64,000 bases of DNA from a candidate division FCPU426 bacterium. GTDB lineage: Bacteria; Oederibacteriota; Muellerivitia; Muellerivitales; Muellerivitaceae. This document shows, one piece after another, positions 53,618 to 61,945 of the stretch. A model generated the notes under the pieces. It was not told where the DNA came from and searched no databases. It saw only the letters and a program-made list of their open reading frames with translations. Both the position numbers and the translations under genes were made by a program. Location of the stretch: assembly GCA_003136635.1 (NCBI GenBank), contig PLFD01000016.1, forward strand, positions 33,032 to 97,031, read 5' to 3'. Position 1 is the first letter of the stretch; every line of letters starts with the position of its first letter.

Positions 53618-55048
53618 ATGAAAATAGTTAAAATCGTTTGCCGGTTTTCGGTTACGGCTTTTCTTTTGCTTCTAGCTGTCGGCGTCCAAGCCCAAACTTC
53701 AGATGTCTATTATCAAGCCGGATTAAAACTTTATTCGAGCCAGGATTACAGCAGGGCTCTCCAGTATTTTGGCGCCGCGATCAAGCTGGATCCGCAAAAC
53801 GCGGCGGCTTATCAGGGGCGAGGCAATTGTTATTACGCCAAAGCGGATTACGCGGATGCTTTACAGGATTATCGGCAAGTTCAACAGCTCAGACCTTCAC
53901 CTGAGATCAATCAATTTATCGACCGTATTCAGGCGAAAATGGGAGGAGCTTCCTCGCCGGATATGATGGCTGGCGGCAACTCGTCCGCCGGAGACTATCA
54001 GGGGCTTTTTGAAAAGGGAAAACTGGATTTTCAGAGCAAACAATACACCGCGGCGGCAAAGGATTTTGAAACAGCCCTTCAAAAAAACCATACGGATTAT
54101 AATCTTTTCTATTACCTCGGTCTGACGTACAAGTTCCTGGGTGATTTAAAGAATGCCACCCTGGCCTTGGGTTTGGCCAATCAAATTAAATCGACTCCTC
54201 AGCTATCCTCTTACGTCAAGTCAAACCGTTTAAAGCTTTCCCAGGATGACCGTGACTGGGTAGATCAACAGTTGTCCGCTGCGGCCGGCGGCAAGGAAAT
54301 TAATTTGCATACCCGCCCCGCTAACGCCACGGATTACGCTTTGCGTTTGGAAGGGGGAGTGGCCTTTCCCAATTTGACCGATTTTACGGCTGAAGCGAAT
54401 AACGGAACGACTTTCGCTCTGGCTCAAAACGGGTCAGCGTCTTATAACGCTTCCGAACCCAATATGGCCGCTTACCTGGGTTTTGAACCGGTGGTTAATC
54501 TGGCGCAGGATATCGAATTAGGTTTTGTTGTCGCGGTAATGCCGGTGGGAACTTTTTCCGAGCAATACAGCCAGGGCGGCACCACCACTACCAATTCTTA
54601 CGAGATTACGGCCTATGAATTGGGGTTGAACTTAAGATGGCTCATTGGTGAGGGTCCGGTGAAATTTTTTATCGCGGCCGGGCCTCTCTTGGCGCCTATT
54701 TCTATCAATTATTCCAATGTGGTCAACGATGTTCCGATCAATGGTAATTTCACCAGCTGGGCGTTTGGCGGTCAGGTTCAATTGGGGGTCGATTTCCATG
54801 TGCTGGGTAATATTTCTTTTGGGCCTCTCGTTACCCTGCAGGCGGTCAGTGCCAATAATTTCAGCGGCGATCTTATCGACAACGCCAACAACCTCGATAT
54901 CAACGCCACGCTTTATACCTTACCCAATGGACAATGGCCGTCCATTAAGCCCATACCCAGTTCACAAACCCCACCCAGCGGGGCAAGTCCGACGAATGTG
55001 GATTTAAGCGGTATCGTTCCGGGAATTCATCTTTCAATGTTCTTTTGA
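53618..55048 (+). CDS. secreted TPR protein fused to an outer-membrane beta-barrel
   Basis: 476 residues from ATG 53618, with AAAAGGAAG upstream. Signal peptide (about 1-28, ending VQAQ). Two TPR blocks (about 33-98, YQAGLKLYSSQDYSRALQYF, and 125-185, GLFEKGKLDFQSKQYTAAAK). From about residue 238 a series of amphipathic strands (YALRLEGGVAFPNLTDF, YELGLNLRWLIGEGPVKFFI, FGGQVQLGVDFHVLGNISFG) and the last residues IVPGIHLSMFF with terminal Phe typical of barrel insertion signals. The periplasmic TPR part would hang from the barrel. Family not recognised. Confidence 0.7.
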   Translation: MKIVKIVCRFSVTAFLLLLAVGVQAQTSDVYYQAGLKLYSSQDYSRALQYFGAAIKLDPQNAAAYQGRGNCYYAKADYADALQDYRQVQQLRPSPEINQFIDRIQAKMGGASSPDMMAGGNSSAGDYQGLFEKGKLDFQSKQYTAAAKDFETALQKNHTDYNLFYYLGLTYKFLGDLKNATLALGLANQIKSTPQLSSYVKSNRLKLSQDDRDWVDQQLSAAAGGKEINLHTRPANATDYALRLEGGVAFPNLTDFTAEANNGTTFALAQNGSASYNASEPNMAAYLGFEPVVNLAQDIELGFVVAVMPVGTFSEQYSQGGTTTTNSYEITAYELGLNLRWLIGEGPVKFFIAAGPLLAPISINYSNVVNDVPINGNFTSWAFGGQVQLGVDFHVLGNISFGPLVTLQAVSANNFSGDLIDNANNLDINATLYTLPNGQWPSIKPIPSSQTPPSGASPTNVDLSGIVPGIHLSMFF

Positions 55049-55126
55049 TTCCTTTACCCTCTCGCTTTAACCGCGCTTTTTAGTATAAAATTCACTTCCT
55101 CTATCTTTAGTTCCTTTGGAGAAATC

Positions 55127-56650
55127 ATGAGACTTTTTTGCAAGCGGTTTTGTGTTTTTGCTTTAATTTTTACCGCCTTGGCCGCTTTTTCGCCTTTGTC
55201 GGCCCAGGAAACCACCGACGCGGATTCCAATTTTAATCTTCCTGTCGTTGAAAAAGTTTTACAAAATGGGTTAACCGTTCTGATTTTGGAGCGTCCGGGA
55301 GTACCAGTCGTTTCTTTCTCCCTCATGCAGCCCGTGGGAGCGCAGGACGCGCCCAAAGGCAAAACCGGACTGCCTCACATGCTGGAACACATGATGTTTA
55401 AGGGAACCGAAACCGTCGGTACTCTTTCTTACGCCAAAGAAAAACCGATTCTGGATGAGATGGATAAAGTCGCCCAGGAAACCAATGATGAAAACGAAAA
55501 GCTCCAGCCTTCAACCGAACGGTTAAAAGCTCTGGCGGATCAAATGGAAAAGCTGGAACAAGAACATCATCAAGTGGTAGTGAAGGACGAGCTTTCGGCT
55601 ATTTATACCCAAAACGGCGGTCAAAGCCTGAACGCCTGGACCAGCCAGGACGCCACGAATTACACCATTACCTTACCGGCCAATAAATTTAATTTGTACG
55701 CGACCATCGAGCAGGACCGTTTGTCCCATCCGGTTTTTCGGGAATTTTACTCGGAACGAAACGTCGTGGCCCAGGAACGCCGCTGGCGGACCGAGTCCAA
55801 TCCCGAGGGAAAATTGTCCGAGGCGTTGGAGTCCACAGCCTTTTCAGCCAGCCCCTACAAAGATCCGGCGATTGGCTGGATGTCGGACATTATGAAACTC
55901 ATGCGTCCGGACGCGGAAGCCTTTTACCACCAAACCTACCGGCCAGATCAGGGTGTTTTAGCCATTGTGGGCGGGGTTCAGGCGAAAGATATTATTCCTA
56001 TCCTGGAAAAAACCCTGGGTCAGGTGCCTAATCCCACGGTGCCGCCCCTGAAAAAGAATTGGACGAAAGAGCCGCCCCAGGAAGGGCAAAAGACCGTTCA
56101 CGTTTATTTTGACGCGGACCCGATGGTGATGATGGGCTGGCACATGCCGAACTTTCCCCACGCGGATGGTTTAGCGCTGGATGTTTTGTCCGATATTTTG
56201 ACCACGGGTAATACTTCCCGCTTAATGCAGCATTTATTGTTTGGGAAAAAATTAGTCACTTCGATTTCGACCGAAACGGGTTTTCCCGGCGACCGAAGCC
56301 CCAATCTTTTTGTGCTTTCTTTTAACCCCGCTCCAGGGCACAGCGCGGATTCCATTGTGTCGGCGATTGACGCTGAAATCGCGGACATTCAAAACAACGG
56401 GGTCACCCAGGCGGAGTTGGACCGGGCCAGACGCAATATCGAGTCGGCCTTTTTGTGGGGAAAAATATCCACTTCGGATTTGGCCCAGGATCTGGCCTAT
56501 AACCAGGCGGTGCATGGCGATTGGCGTTATGTGACACGCTACATGGATATGGTTCGGGCCCTAACCCCGGATGATATTAAAAAAGTGGCGGCTGAATACC
56601 TTACTTCCGAGAACCGAACGATCGCTTATTTAGAAAGGCCCGCAAAATGA
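55127..56650 (+). CDS. M16-family zinc peptidase (catalytic subunit)
   Basis: 507 residues. Signal peptide ending PLSAQ. The inverted zinc motif HMLEH (residues 84-88 in GLPHMLEHMMFKGTE) and the distal Glu region (VVAQERRWRTESNPEG, about 215) are present, so it should be active; a Lys/Glu-rich insertion of about 55 residues separates the motif from QSLNAWTSQDATNYT. Two homologous halves as usual. Works with the partner protein encoded next, with a four-base overlap. Confidence 0.9.
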   Translation: MRLFCKRFCVFALIFTALAAFSPLSAQETTDADSNFNLPVVEKVLQNGLTVLILERPGVPVVSFSLMQPVGAQDAPKGKTGLPHMLEHMMFKGTETVGTLSYAKEKPILDEMDKVAQETNDENEKLQPSTERLKALADQMEKLEQEHHQVVVKDELSAIYTQNGGQSLNAWTSQDATNYTITLPANKFNLYATIEQDRLSHPVFREFYSERNVVAQERRWRTESNPEGKLSEALESTAFSASPYKDPAIGWMSDIMKLMRPDAEAFYHQTYRPDQGVLAIVGGVQAKDIIPILEKTLGQVPNPTVPPLKKNWTKEPPQEGQKTVHVYFDADPMVMMGWHMPNFPHADGLALDVLSDILTTGNTSRLMQHLLFGKKLVTSISTETGFPGDRSPNLFVLSFNPAPGHSADSIVSAIDAEIADIQNNGVTQAELDRARRNIESAFLWGKISTSDLAQDLAYNQAVHGDWRYVTRYMDMVRALTPDDIKKVAAEYLTSENRTIAYLERPAK

Positions 56651-58146
56651 GGAAAATTATGAATTATGAATTTTCAATTCTAAATTTCAGTTCCTTTAAT
56701 TCTAAATTTAAAATTCAAAATTTGAAATTAAAGGGCATTTTATTTTCGGCGGTTGTTGGATGGATAACCGTATTTTTGCCATCCATCGGGTTTTCTAAGG
56801 CGCCGTTTGTTCCCGAAACAGCCCCGCTGAATATTCAAGTTCCCGCGTTTGATGTCAAAACCCTGACCTGCGGCATTAAGGTTATTTTTCTCAAAAGCGA
56901 TGAAATGCCGTTGGTTTCGATCAATCTCATGATTCCCGGTGGCTCCATTTTGGACCCGGAAGGTCAGGAAGGACTGGGTTCGCTCATGACGTCCTGTCTT
57001 CGTAACGGCGGGGCGGGTGATCTTTCGCCGGAAGCCTTTGATGCGGCTTTGGAGAACAAAGCGGTGGATATGTCGGCTTCGGTGGACAAGGAATCTTTTT
57101 CCGCGGGATTTAAATGTTTGTCCCGGGATTTGCCGGAAGTTCTGCCCCTCTTCGCGGATATGCTTCGCCGCCCTCAATTTAATATCAAACGTTTTGAAAC
57201 CGATAAGGCCGATTCAATCGATGAGGTGAGCCGTTTGGAAGATACGCCAGACGCCTTAACCCGCGTTCTCTTTTCCAAGGCGCTTTTGGATCAAAGTCCT
57301 TACGGGCATTCCGCCAGTCCCAAATCGCTTTCACTCGTTAAACAAGGCGATGTTTTGAAGTTTTATCAGGCTCATCTGGGCCCCGCGGGCTCGGTTTTGG
57401 AAGTGACGGGAAATGTCGATGAGGAAAAAGTTCTCGCTCAGTTGGAAAGCCTTTTCGGAGACTGGACAGCGCAGGAGAAACTTCCCGATTACGCGGAGGC
57501 CAAGTCACTGGGTCCGGTGATTTATTTTTATCCAAAACAAGTCAGCCAGGTTTTTATCCGCTTCGGGGTTTTGGGACTTAAACGGCATGACCCCCAGGAC
57601 ATTCCGCTTTCCGTTGCCAATTATATTTTGGGAGGGTCCGGCTTTACCTCGCGGTTGATGCATCAGATCCGTTCGGACAGGGGATTGGCTTATTTTGTGG
57701 ATAGCGTGACGGTGCCTTTTAACATCCGGGGTATTTTTGAGGTCATCGGCGGCACCCGGCCTGATTCGGTGAAAGAGTACCTGACTGTGATGTTCCAGGT
57801 ATTGAACGATTTCGCCAAGACAGGCCCGACCGAATCCGAACTCCAACAGGCGCAAAAATCCATGGTGGAAGAATTCGCTTACAACTTCGAGTCTCCCTTT
57901 GCTTTGGCCGACTATCACACGAGTCTTACGTTTAACGGTTATCCGGATGATTATTTGCAAACCTACCGGGACAAAGTGAAAGCGGTGACTCAAGTTCAGG
58001 CCGCCAGCGCGGCCAGCGCGATCCTTTCCCAAAAAGATTGGGTTTTGATCGTCGCCGGTCCAGAAGAACTGGAAAAAGATCTGGAAGCTTTTGGAACCGT
58101 TCACAAAGTCACCAGTATCTTTGATCCGTTGGTTTCCAACCCCTGA
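56647..58146 (+). CDS. M16-family peptidase-like partner lacking the zinc motif
   Basis: 499 residues. The zinc motif is replaced by GLGSLMTSCLRNGG, so this is the inactive partner of an M16 pair, contributing the substrate cavity with SVNxPF-type glycine-rich loop sequence. The first 29 residues come from an AT-rich palindromic repeat (56658-56740); the functional signal peptide begins afterwards (LKGILFSAVVGWITVFLPSIG). The start codon overlaps the upstream stop. Confidence 0.85.
   Translation: MRKIMNYEFSILNFSSFNSKFKIQNLKLKGILFSAVVGWITVFLPSIGFSKAPFVPETAPLNIQVPAFDVKTLTCGIKVIFLKSDEMPLVSINLMIPGGSILDPEGQEGLGSLMTSCLRNGGAGDLSPEAFDAALENKAVDMSASVDKESFSAGFKCLSRDLPEVLPLFADMLRRPQFNIKRFETDKADSIDEVSRLEDTPDALTRVLFSKALLDQSPYGHSASPKSLSLVKQGDVLKFYQAHLGPAGSVLEVTGNVDEEKVLAQLESLFGDWTAQEKLPDYAEAKSLGPVIYFYPKQVSQVFIRFGVLGLKRHDPQDIPLSVANYILGGSGFTSRLMHQIRSDRGLAYFVDSVTVPFNIRGIFEVIGGTRPDSVKEYLTVMFQVLNDFAKTGPTESELQQAQKSMVEEFAYNFESPFALADYHTSLTFNGYPDDYLQTYRDKVKAVTQVQAASAASAILSQKDWVLIVAGPEELEKDLEAFGTVHKVTSIFDPLVSNP
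56658..56740 (+). repeat. AT-rich palindromic repeat inside the M16 partner gene
   Basis: AATTATGAATTTTCAATTC then TAAATTT-type units (ATTCTAAATTTAAAATTC around 56698-56715, perfectly palindromic except for the centre) form alternating inverted repeats. The type is a common dispersed repeat in several phyla. Here it is translated in frame as an N-terminal extension preceding the signal peptide. Confidence 0.6.
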
Positions 58147-58166
58147 TTTTGATATGAAATTAGCGG

Positions 58167-58195
58167 TTGTAAAAGGGGAGAGCTTTTTCTAGAAT
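58167..58195 (+). promoter_or_regulatory. predicted sigma-70 promoter of tRNA-Glu
   Basis: TTGTAA (58167-58172), 17 bases, TAGAAT (58190-58195). The tRNA begins 28 bases downstream. Confidence 0.55.
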
Positions 58196-58222
58196 TTTGC
58201 TCCGCTTAAGTTTTCTTTAAGT

Positions 58223-58297
58223 GGCCTCATCGTCTAACGGTTAGGACGGATGGTTCTCAGCCATTAAATCGGGGTTCGATTCCCCGTGGGGCTACCA
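58223..58297 (+). tRNA. tRNA-Glu (anticodon CTC)
   Basis: 75 bases. Acceptor GGCCTCA/TGGGGCT with two G-U pairs, discriminator A and CCA encoded (58295-58297). Anticodon loop TTCTCAG gives CTC, reading GAG. D-loop AACGGTTA and T-arm CGGGGTTCGATTCCCCG are standard. Confidence 0.95.
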
Positions 58298-58304
58298 AAA
58301 TTCA

Positions 58305-58334
58305 AACCCAAGTTCGAAAGAACTTGGGTTTTTT
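58305..58334 (+). terminator. terminator after tRNA-Glu
   Basis: AACCCAAGTTC (58305-58315), loop GAAA, GAACTTGGGTT (58320-58330), then T to 58334. Eleven-bp perfect stem with a tetraloop. Confidence 0.95.
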
Positions 58335-58919
58335 ATTTATTTAGACTTGCAGAGAAGGAACAGCCCGAAAACGGAATTTTCAGGCTGTTAAAAAGAGTAG
58401 GAGAAGAAACGAAACGGTTTCAACAAAGAAAGAAGTGTCCATAAAAATTTTTCTATTTTTACTACTGTAGAGTTTAAAACCCGACAGAAAAACTACAATT
58501 TTGAGGCAAATGGTTCATTTGACACATTAGGCCTGCCCGACAGAAAGGTTTATCAGGTTCTTGGAAAAAAGCATTTTAGAAGATATTTTTTATTCAAAAA
58601 AATGCCCTATTTTAAAATTTTCATCTTTTCTCTGTTTTGGCCCATCAATTATTTTTGTTGGTTTATATGGATTTTATTGCTCGAATTTTAATCGAATCTT
58701 GATCGAAATTTAGCGCATAAGAAACAGCCCCTTTGTTGTATTTTCTGGCTTCAAAACCAATCAATTCACCCTTGTATTTGTCGGCAGGGAGCGGAAGAGT
58801 GTGTATTCCTTTTTAAAAGCCATCGAAATGATGACTTGTGAAGGGCAACGAGGGGCTTGAAAGCAAAGCCAACCAAAGCAATAATAAGTTCATATTTAGT
58901 CTATTTAAGGATCAACGCT
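58335..58919. other. long non-coding region before the STAS gene
   Basis: No ORF beyond about ten codons with a ribosome site. It holds an imperfect 13-bp hairpin (58359-58389: AACAGCC and GAAAA paired with TTTTC and GGCTGTT), a GAAACGGTTTC palindrome about 58408, two copies of CCCGACAGAAA (about 58480 and 58538), and three tandem 11-bp repeats (58681-58713). Low G+C. Could carry a regulatory RNA or control signals for the STAS operon. The frame of the STAS gene is open to TTG 58857 but the ribosome site favours 58920. Confidence 0.5.
58681..58713. repeat. three 11-bp direct repeats (TCGAA units)
   Basis: TCGAATTTTAA (58681-58691), TCGAATCTTGA (58692-58702) and TCGAAATTTAG (58703-58713) are head-to-tail at one helical turn, as found for cooperative DNA-binding sites. 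207-239 bases upstream of the STAS start. Confidence 0.6.
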
Positions 58920-59456
58920 ATGCAGAACATTACGGTTGCTGACACAACCCACCCCCAATATAAAGACATAACCCTGCTTTCGGTTAAGGGTTTCATTGAC
59001 ACGAACACCGCGCCGGAATTCGAGAAAACTTTTCAAAGAGTTTTAGCTGACAATAAATTCAACCTGATCATCGACCTGAAAGAGGTCAACTATATCAGCA
59101 GCGCCGGCTGGGGAATTTTTGTGGGTGAAATCAGGCGGATTCGCAGTCAAAAAGGAAATCTGTTTCTGGTGGGCATGAGCCCTGAAGTGACGGAAGCCTA
59201 CGAACTTCTGGAATTCGAAACCATTTTAAAATCCTACCCGAACGTGGAGCTGGCTGTCCAAAAGGGTTTTGGAAAATCCAAACCGAGCAAAGTTTCTGAC
59301 AAACCCAGGGTGGAGAAGGCAGTCGAAAAACCCCAAGCCGAAAAAACTTTAGAAAACCAAGGGGTGAGCAGGAGTATTGAAGAATCGCAAGTTTCGAAAG
59401 AAATCGAAAAGAAACCGAATTGGGTTGTCAGACTTCTGCGATGGAGATTGTTTTAA
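58920..59456 (+). CDS. STAS-domain (anti-sigma-factor-antagonist type) protein with C-terminal extension
   Basis: 178 residues from ATG 58920, with AAGG nine bases before it. The STAS fold is shown by ITLLSVKGFIDTNTAPEFEK and the phosphorylation-type site IIDLKEVNYISSAGWGIF (Ser about 62-63). A repeated Lys/Glu/Pro-rich tail (about 123-170: VEKAVEKPQAEKTLENQ) ends in a basic, tryptophan-containing segment (PNWVVRLLRWRLF) that may touch membrane. Likely a partner-switching component; a kinase or phosphatase gene is not in the window. Confidence 0.8.
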   Translation: MQNITVADTTHPQYKDITLLSVKGFIDTNTAPEFEKTFQRVLADNKFNLIIDLKEVNYISSAGWGIFVGEIRRIRSQKGNLFLVGMSPEVTEAYELLEFETILKSYPNVELAVQKGFGKSKPSKVSDKPRVEKAVEKPQAEKTLENQGVSRSIEESQVSKEIEKKPNWVVRLLRWRLF

Positions 59457-59540
59457 CCGCGAATCCCGTCTTTTTACACTTTATAAATTTCTTCGCTACT
59501 CCCGAATTTTAATTTTTCAAAGAAAGACCCAGTGGATTTT

Positions 59541-61715
59541 ATGAAACTTTCAGACCTTTTCGGGAAAGACTCCGATGTTTCAGCCACTTACAAGCGGTTT
59601 AAAAAAACCATGGAGCGCAATAACGGCGACTATGGACTTAAAACCCAGTTCATTAAATTCTGCCTGCTGAACCGTTTCACCAATAATAAAAGCATAGAAA
59701 ATTATATCGCAGAAGCTCTGGCGCTCTTTGAAACTATAGAGAATGACCATGGGTTCGACATTCAATGCCATTATTTGGTCGGCAAGTACTATCAGGAAGA
59801 CAAGGATTACCGTAAGGCGTATCAGATTTATCTCACCGCGATCAGGCGTTTTAACCAGTATGTCGCCAAACATCCCAACCTTAAAACCGAAAACTCGGAA
59901 TTGGCCTATTCCATCTCGTTGAACCTGATGATCCTTCAGTCAAACCCCATCGATCCTGAAGTGGAAAAATGTTTTAAGATCATCCACAAATCATACGCTC
60001 TTCATGTAAAACGCTTCGAGTTTGAAAATGAAATGGCGAAACCCGCGCCGGACAAAGCGCGGATCAAGCAATTGAAGGAAGAAGTCCGCATGCTCAAGGC
60101 GGAGGAAGAAAAGGAAATTTCGGCGGAAGCGATTGAAAAATCCGCGAGTAATCTTGATGAATACGACCAGCTTAAACAAGAGATGGAAAACAATCCGGAC
60201 GACTATAGCCTCAAAGTACAGTTCATCAAATTTTGCCTGAAAAACCGCTCAGCCAACCCGCAAATCACTGAAAGTCATATCGCCGAAGTTCTGGCGCTCT
60301 TTAAAACCATCGAAAATGCCCATGGCTTCGATCTGGAATGCCATTTTCAGGTGGGTAAGTATTACGAGGAAGAAAAGGACGACGCTAAGGCCTATCAGAT
60401 TTATCACAATGCGATCAAGCGGTTTAACCAGTACGCGGTTTTGACCGCTGATATCGAGCTCGATAAATCTGAATTGGCCTATTTGACAGCTTCAAGACTT
60501 TTAAACATTCAGTCGAACCCCGTCGATCCTGAAGTCGAAAAATGTTTTAAGATCATCCGTAAACCATACCCCGTTGATGTGAAACACTCTCCGCTAAAAC
60601 TGGAAATAGACGCGCTGGAACCGGAAGCTCGGGGACAATTGAATGAGGAAACCTACCCGGGCAAAGCTGACGAAGAAAAAGTGATGATGGCCCCGCAGAT
60701 AAAGGCTGGAGAAGTAACGGCGGCTGCGGCGGAAAAAGCGGATAGTAATCCTGCCGAATACGATCAGTTTAAAAAAGACATGGAAAGCAAACCGGACGAT
60801 TATGGTATCAAAGCTCAGTTTGTTAAATTTTGCCTGCTGAACCGTTCGACCAACAAACAAATCGCCGAAAGTCATATCGCGGAAGCCCTAAAACTCTTTA
60901 AAACCATTGAAAACGCTGATGGTTTCGACATTGAATGCCATTATCTTGTGGGAAAATATTATCAGGAAGACAAGGATAATCGTCAGGCGCACCAGATTTA
61001 TCTCAATACGATCAAGCGGTTTAACCAGCAGGCCGCCCTCAATCCTAAGGTTGACTCTGAAATCTCGGAAACAGCCTACACCATCGCCTTGAATCTCATT
61101 GTCCTTCAGCCTAACCCCGCCGAACCTGAACTGGATAAGTATTTTAAATTCATTCAAAAATCTTACGCTCTTTATGTCAAACGCTTCGAGCTTGAAAAAG
61201 AAATGGCGAAACCGGAGCCGGACCAGGAAAAGATTAAACAACTCAAGAATGAAGTTCAACAGCTCAAGACAAAGGATGAAAAGGATGATTCGGCGTCCGC
61301 GAAAGAAGAGGTCGGTTCACCCAAGTCCGCCGAAGAAAAAGAGTCATTAGTATCGTCAAAAGAGAAAACAACCAATGCTCCTATTTCTAAACCGAAAGAT
61401 AAAAATGATATTTTTACAAAACTTTTGAAAGTTCCTTCTCCTTTTTCTGAACAATCAAATCCGTTAAAGGACAATGGTAAAAAGAAGGAAACAGTGTCTG
61501 AAAATAAGGATTTCTTCTTTTTGTCGCCCGTTTCCGAGGCGCCGGAGGGCGTTTCTTTCATGGTTTTCCTGAACCATAATTGGGATGGTCCTTTCACCAT
61601 TTCTCAATTGCGCGCCAATAAGAATTTGGATAAAAACACCTGGGTTTGTAAAGTGGGGAGTCAGTTGGTGACCCAAGCTTACGAAGTATCTGATCTTCAA
61701 CCCCTCATTGAGTAA
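59541..61715 (+). CDS. triple-repeat cytoplasmic protein with C-terminal GYF_2 domain
   Basis: 724 residues from ATG 59541 (GTG 59532 is the alternative). Three homologous units of about 190-200 residues begin near bases 59589, 60162 and 60759, each with FIKFCLLNR..., IAEALALFKTIEN and KYYQEDKDxxxAYQIY motifs that are helix-rich, TPR-like. Units 1 and 3 share an extra C-terminal section (KSYALHVKRFEFENEMAKP, then a coiled-coil KEEVRMLKAEEEK) that is degenerate in unit 2. A disordered Lys/Ser/Glu linker then leads to a final GYF_2-type domain (about 655-720: FMVFLNHNWDGPFTISQLRA, TWVCKVGSQ). No known family as a whole. Lies between STAS and EAL genes. Confidence 0.7.
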   Translation: MKLSDLFGKDSDVSATYKRFKKTMERNNGDYGLKTQFIKFCLLNRFTNNKSIENYIAEALALFETIENDHGFDIQCHYLVGKYYQEDKDYRKAYQIYLTAIRRFNQYVAKHPNLKTENSELAYSISLNLMILQSNPIDPEVEKCFKIIHKSYALHVKRFEFENEMAKPAPDKARIKQLKEEVRMLKAEEEKEISAEAIEKSASNLDEYDQLKQEMENNPDDYSLKVQFIKFCLKNRSANPQITESHIAEVLALFKTIENAHGFDLECHFQVGKYYEEEKDDAKAYQIYHNAIKRFNQYAVLTADIELDKSELAYLTASRLLNIQSNPVDPEVEKCFKIIRKPYPVDVKHSPLKLEIDALEPEARGQLNEETYPGKADEEKVMMAPQIKAGEVTAAAAEKADSNPAEYDQFKKDMESKPDDYGIKAQFVKFCLLNRSTNKQIAESHIAEALKLFKTIENADGFDIECHYLVGKYYQEDKDNRQAHQIYLNTIKRFNQQAALNPKVDSEISETAYTIALNLIVLQPNPAEPELDKYFKFIQKSYALYVKRFELEKEMAKPEPDQEKIKQLKNEVQQLKTKDEKDDSASAKEEVGSPKSAEEKESLVSSKEKTTNAPISKPKDKNDIFTKLLKVPSPFSEQSNPLKDNGKKKETVSENKDFFFLSPVSEAPEGVSFMVFLNHNWDGPFTISQLRANKNLDKNTWVCKVGSQLVTQAYEVSDLQPLIE

Positions 61716-61945
61716 AAATTTTTAAGAAGTTTTTTAGCTAGTCTGCATTTGGTGATTAATTGGCTTGATGCACCGTCTCAAATTTTTTCATAATCTCGAA
61801 CCATTAAAACAAACCGGCCCTTATGATGTCCAAATTGTTCCAAGGCTTTATTTTTGAAATTTCAAATAAACCATGGTCGCGAAAATGGAGGATGTTATAA
61901 TCGGTAAAAGTGGTATTTGGGTTTTGCATATTTTTAAGGAACTAA

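Noticed and set aside
58790..58900. c-di-GMP (GEMM) riboswitch upstream of the STAS gene
   Set aside because: A GCAAAGCC fragment is there, but the paired stems and GGCAAACC-type core do not follow, so it does not fit the aptamer.
58857..58919. Longer start (TTG 58857) for the STAS gene
   Set aside because: The extra 21 residues are not STAS-like and the ribosome site fits ATG 58920.
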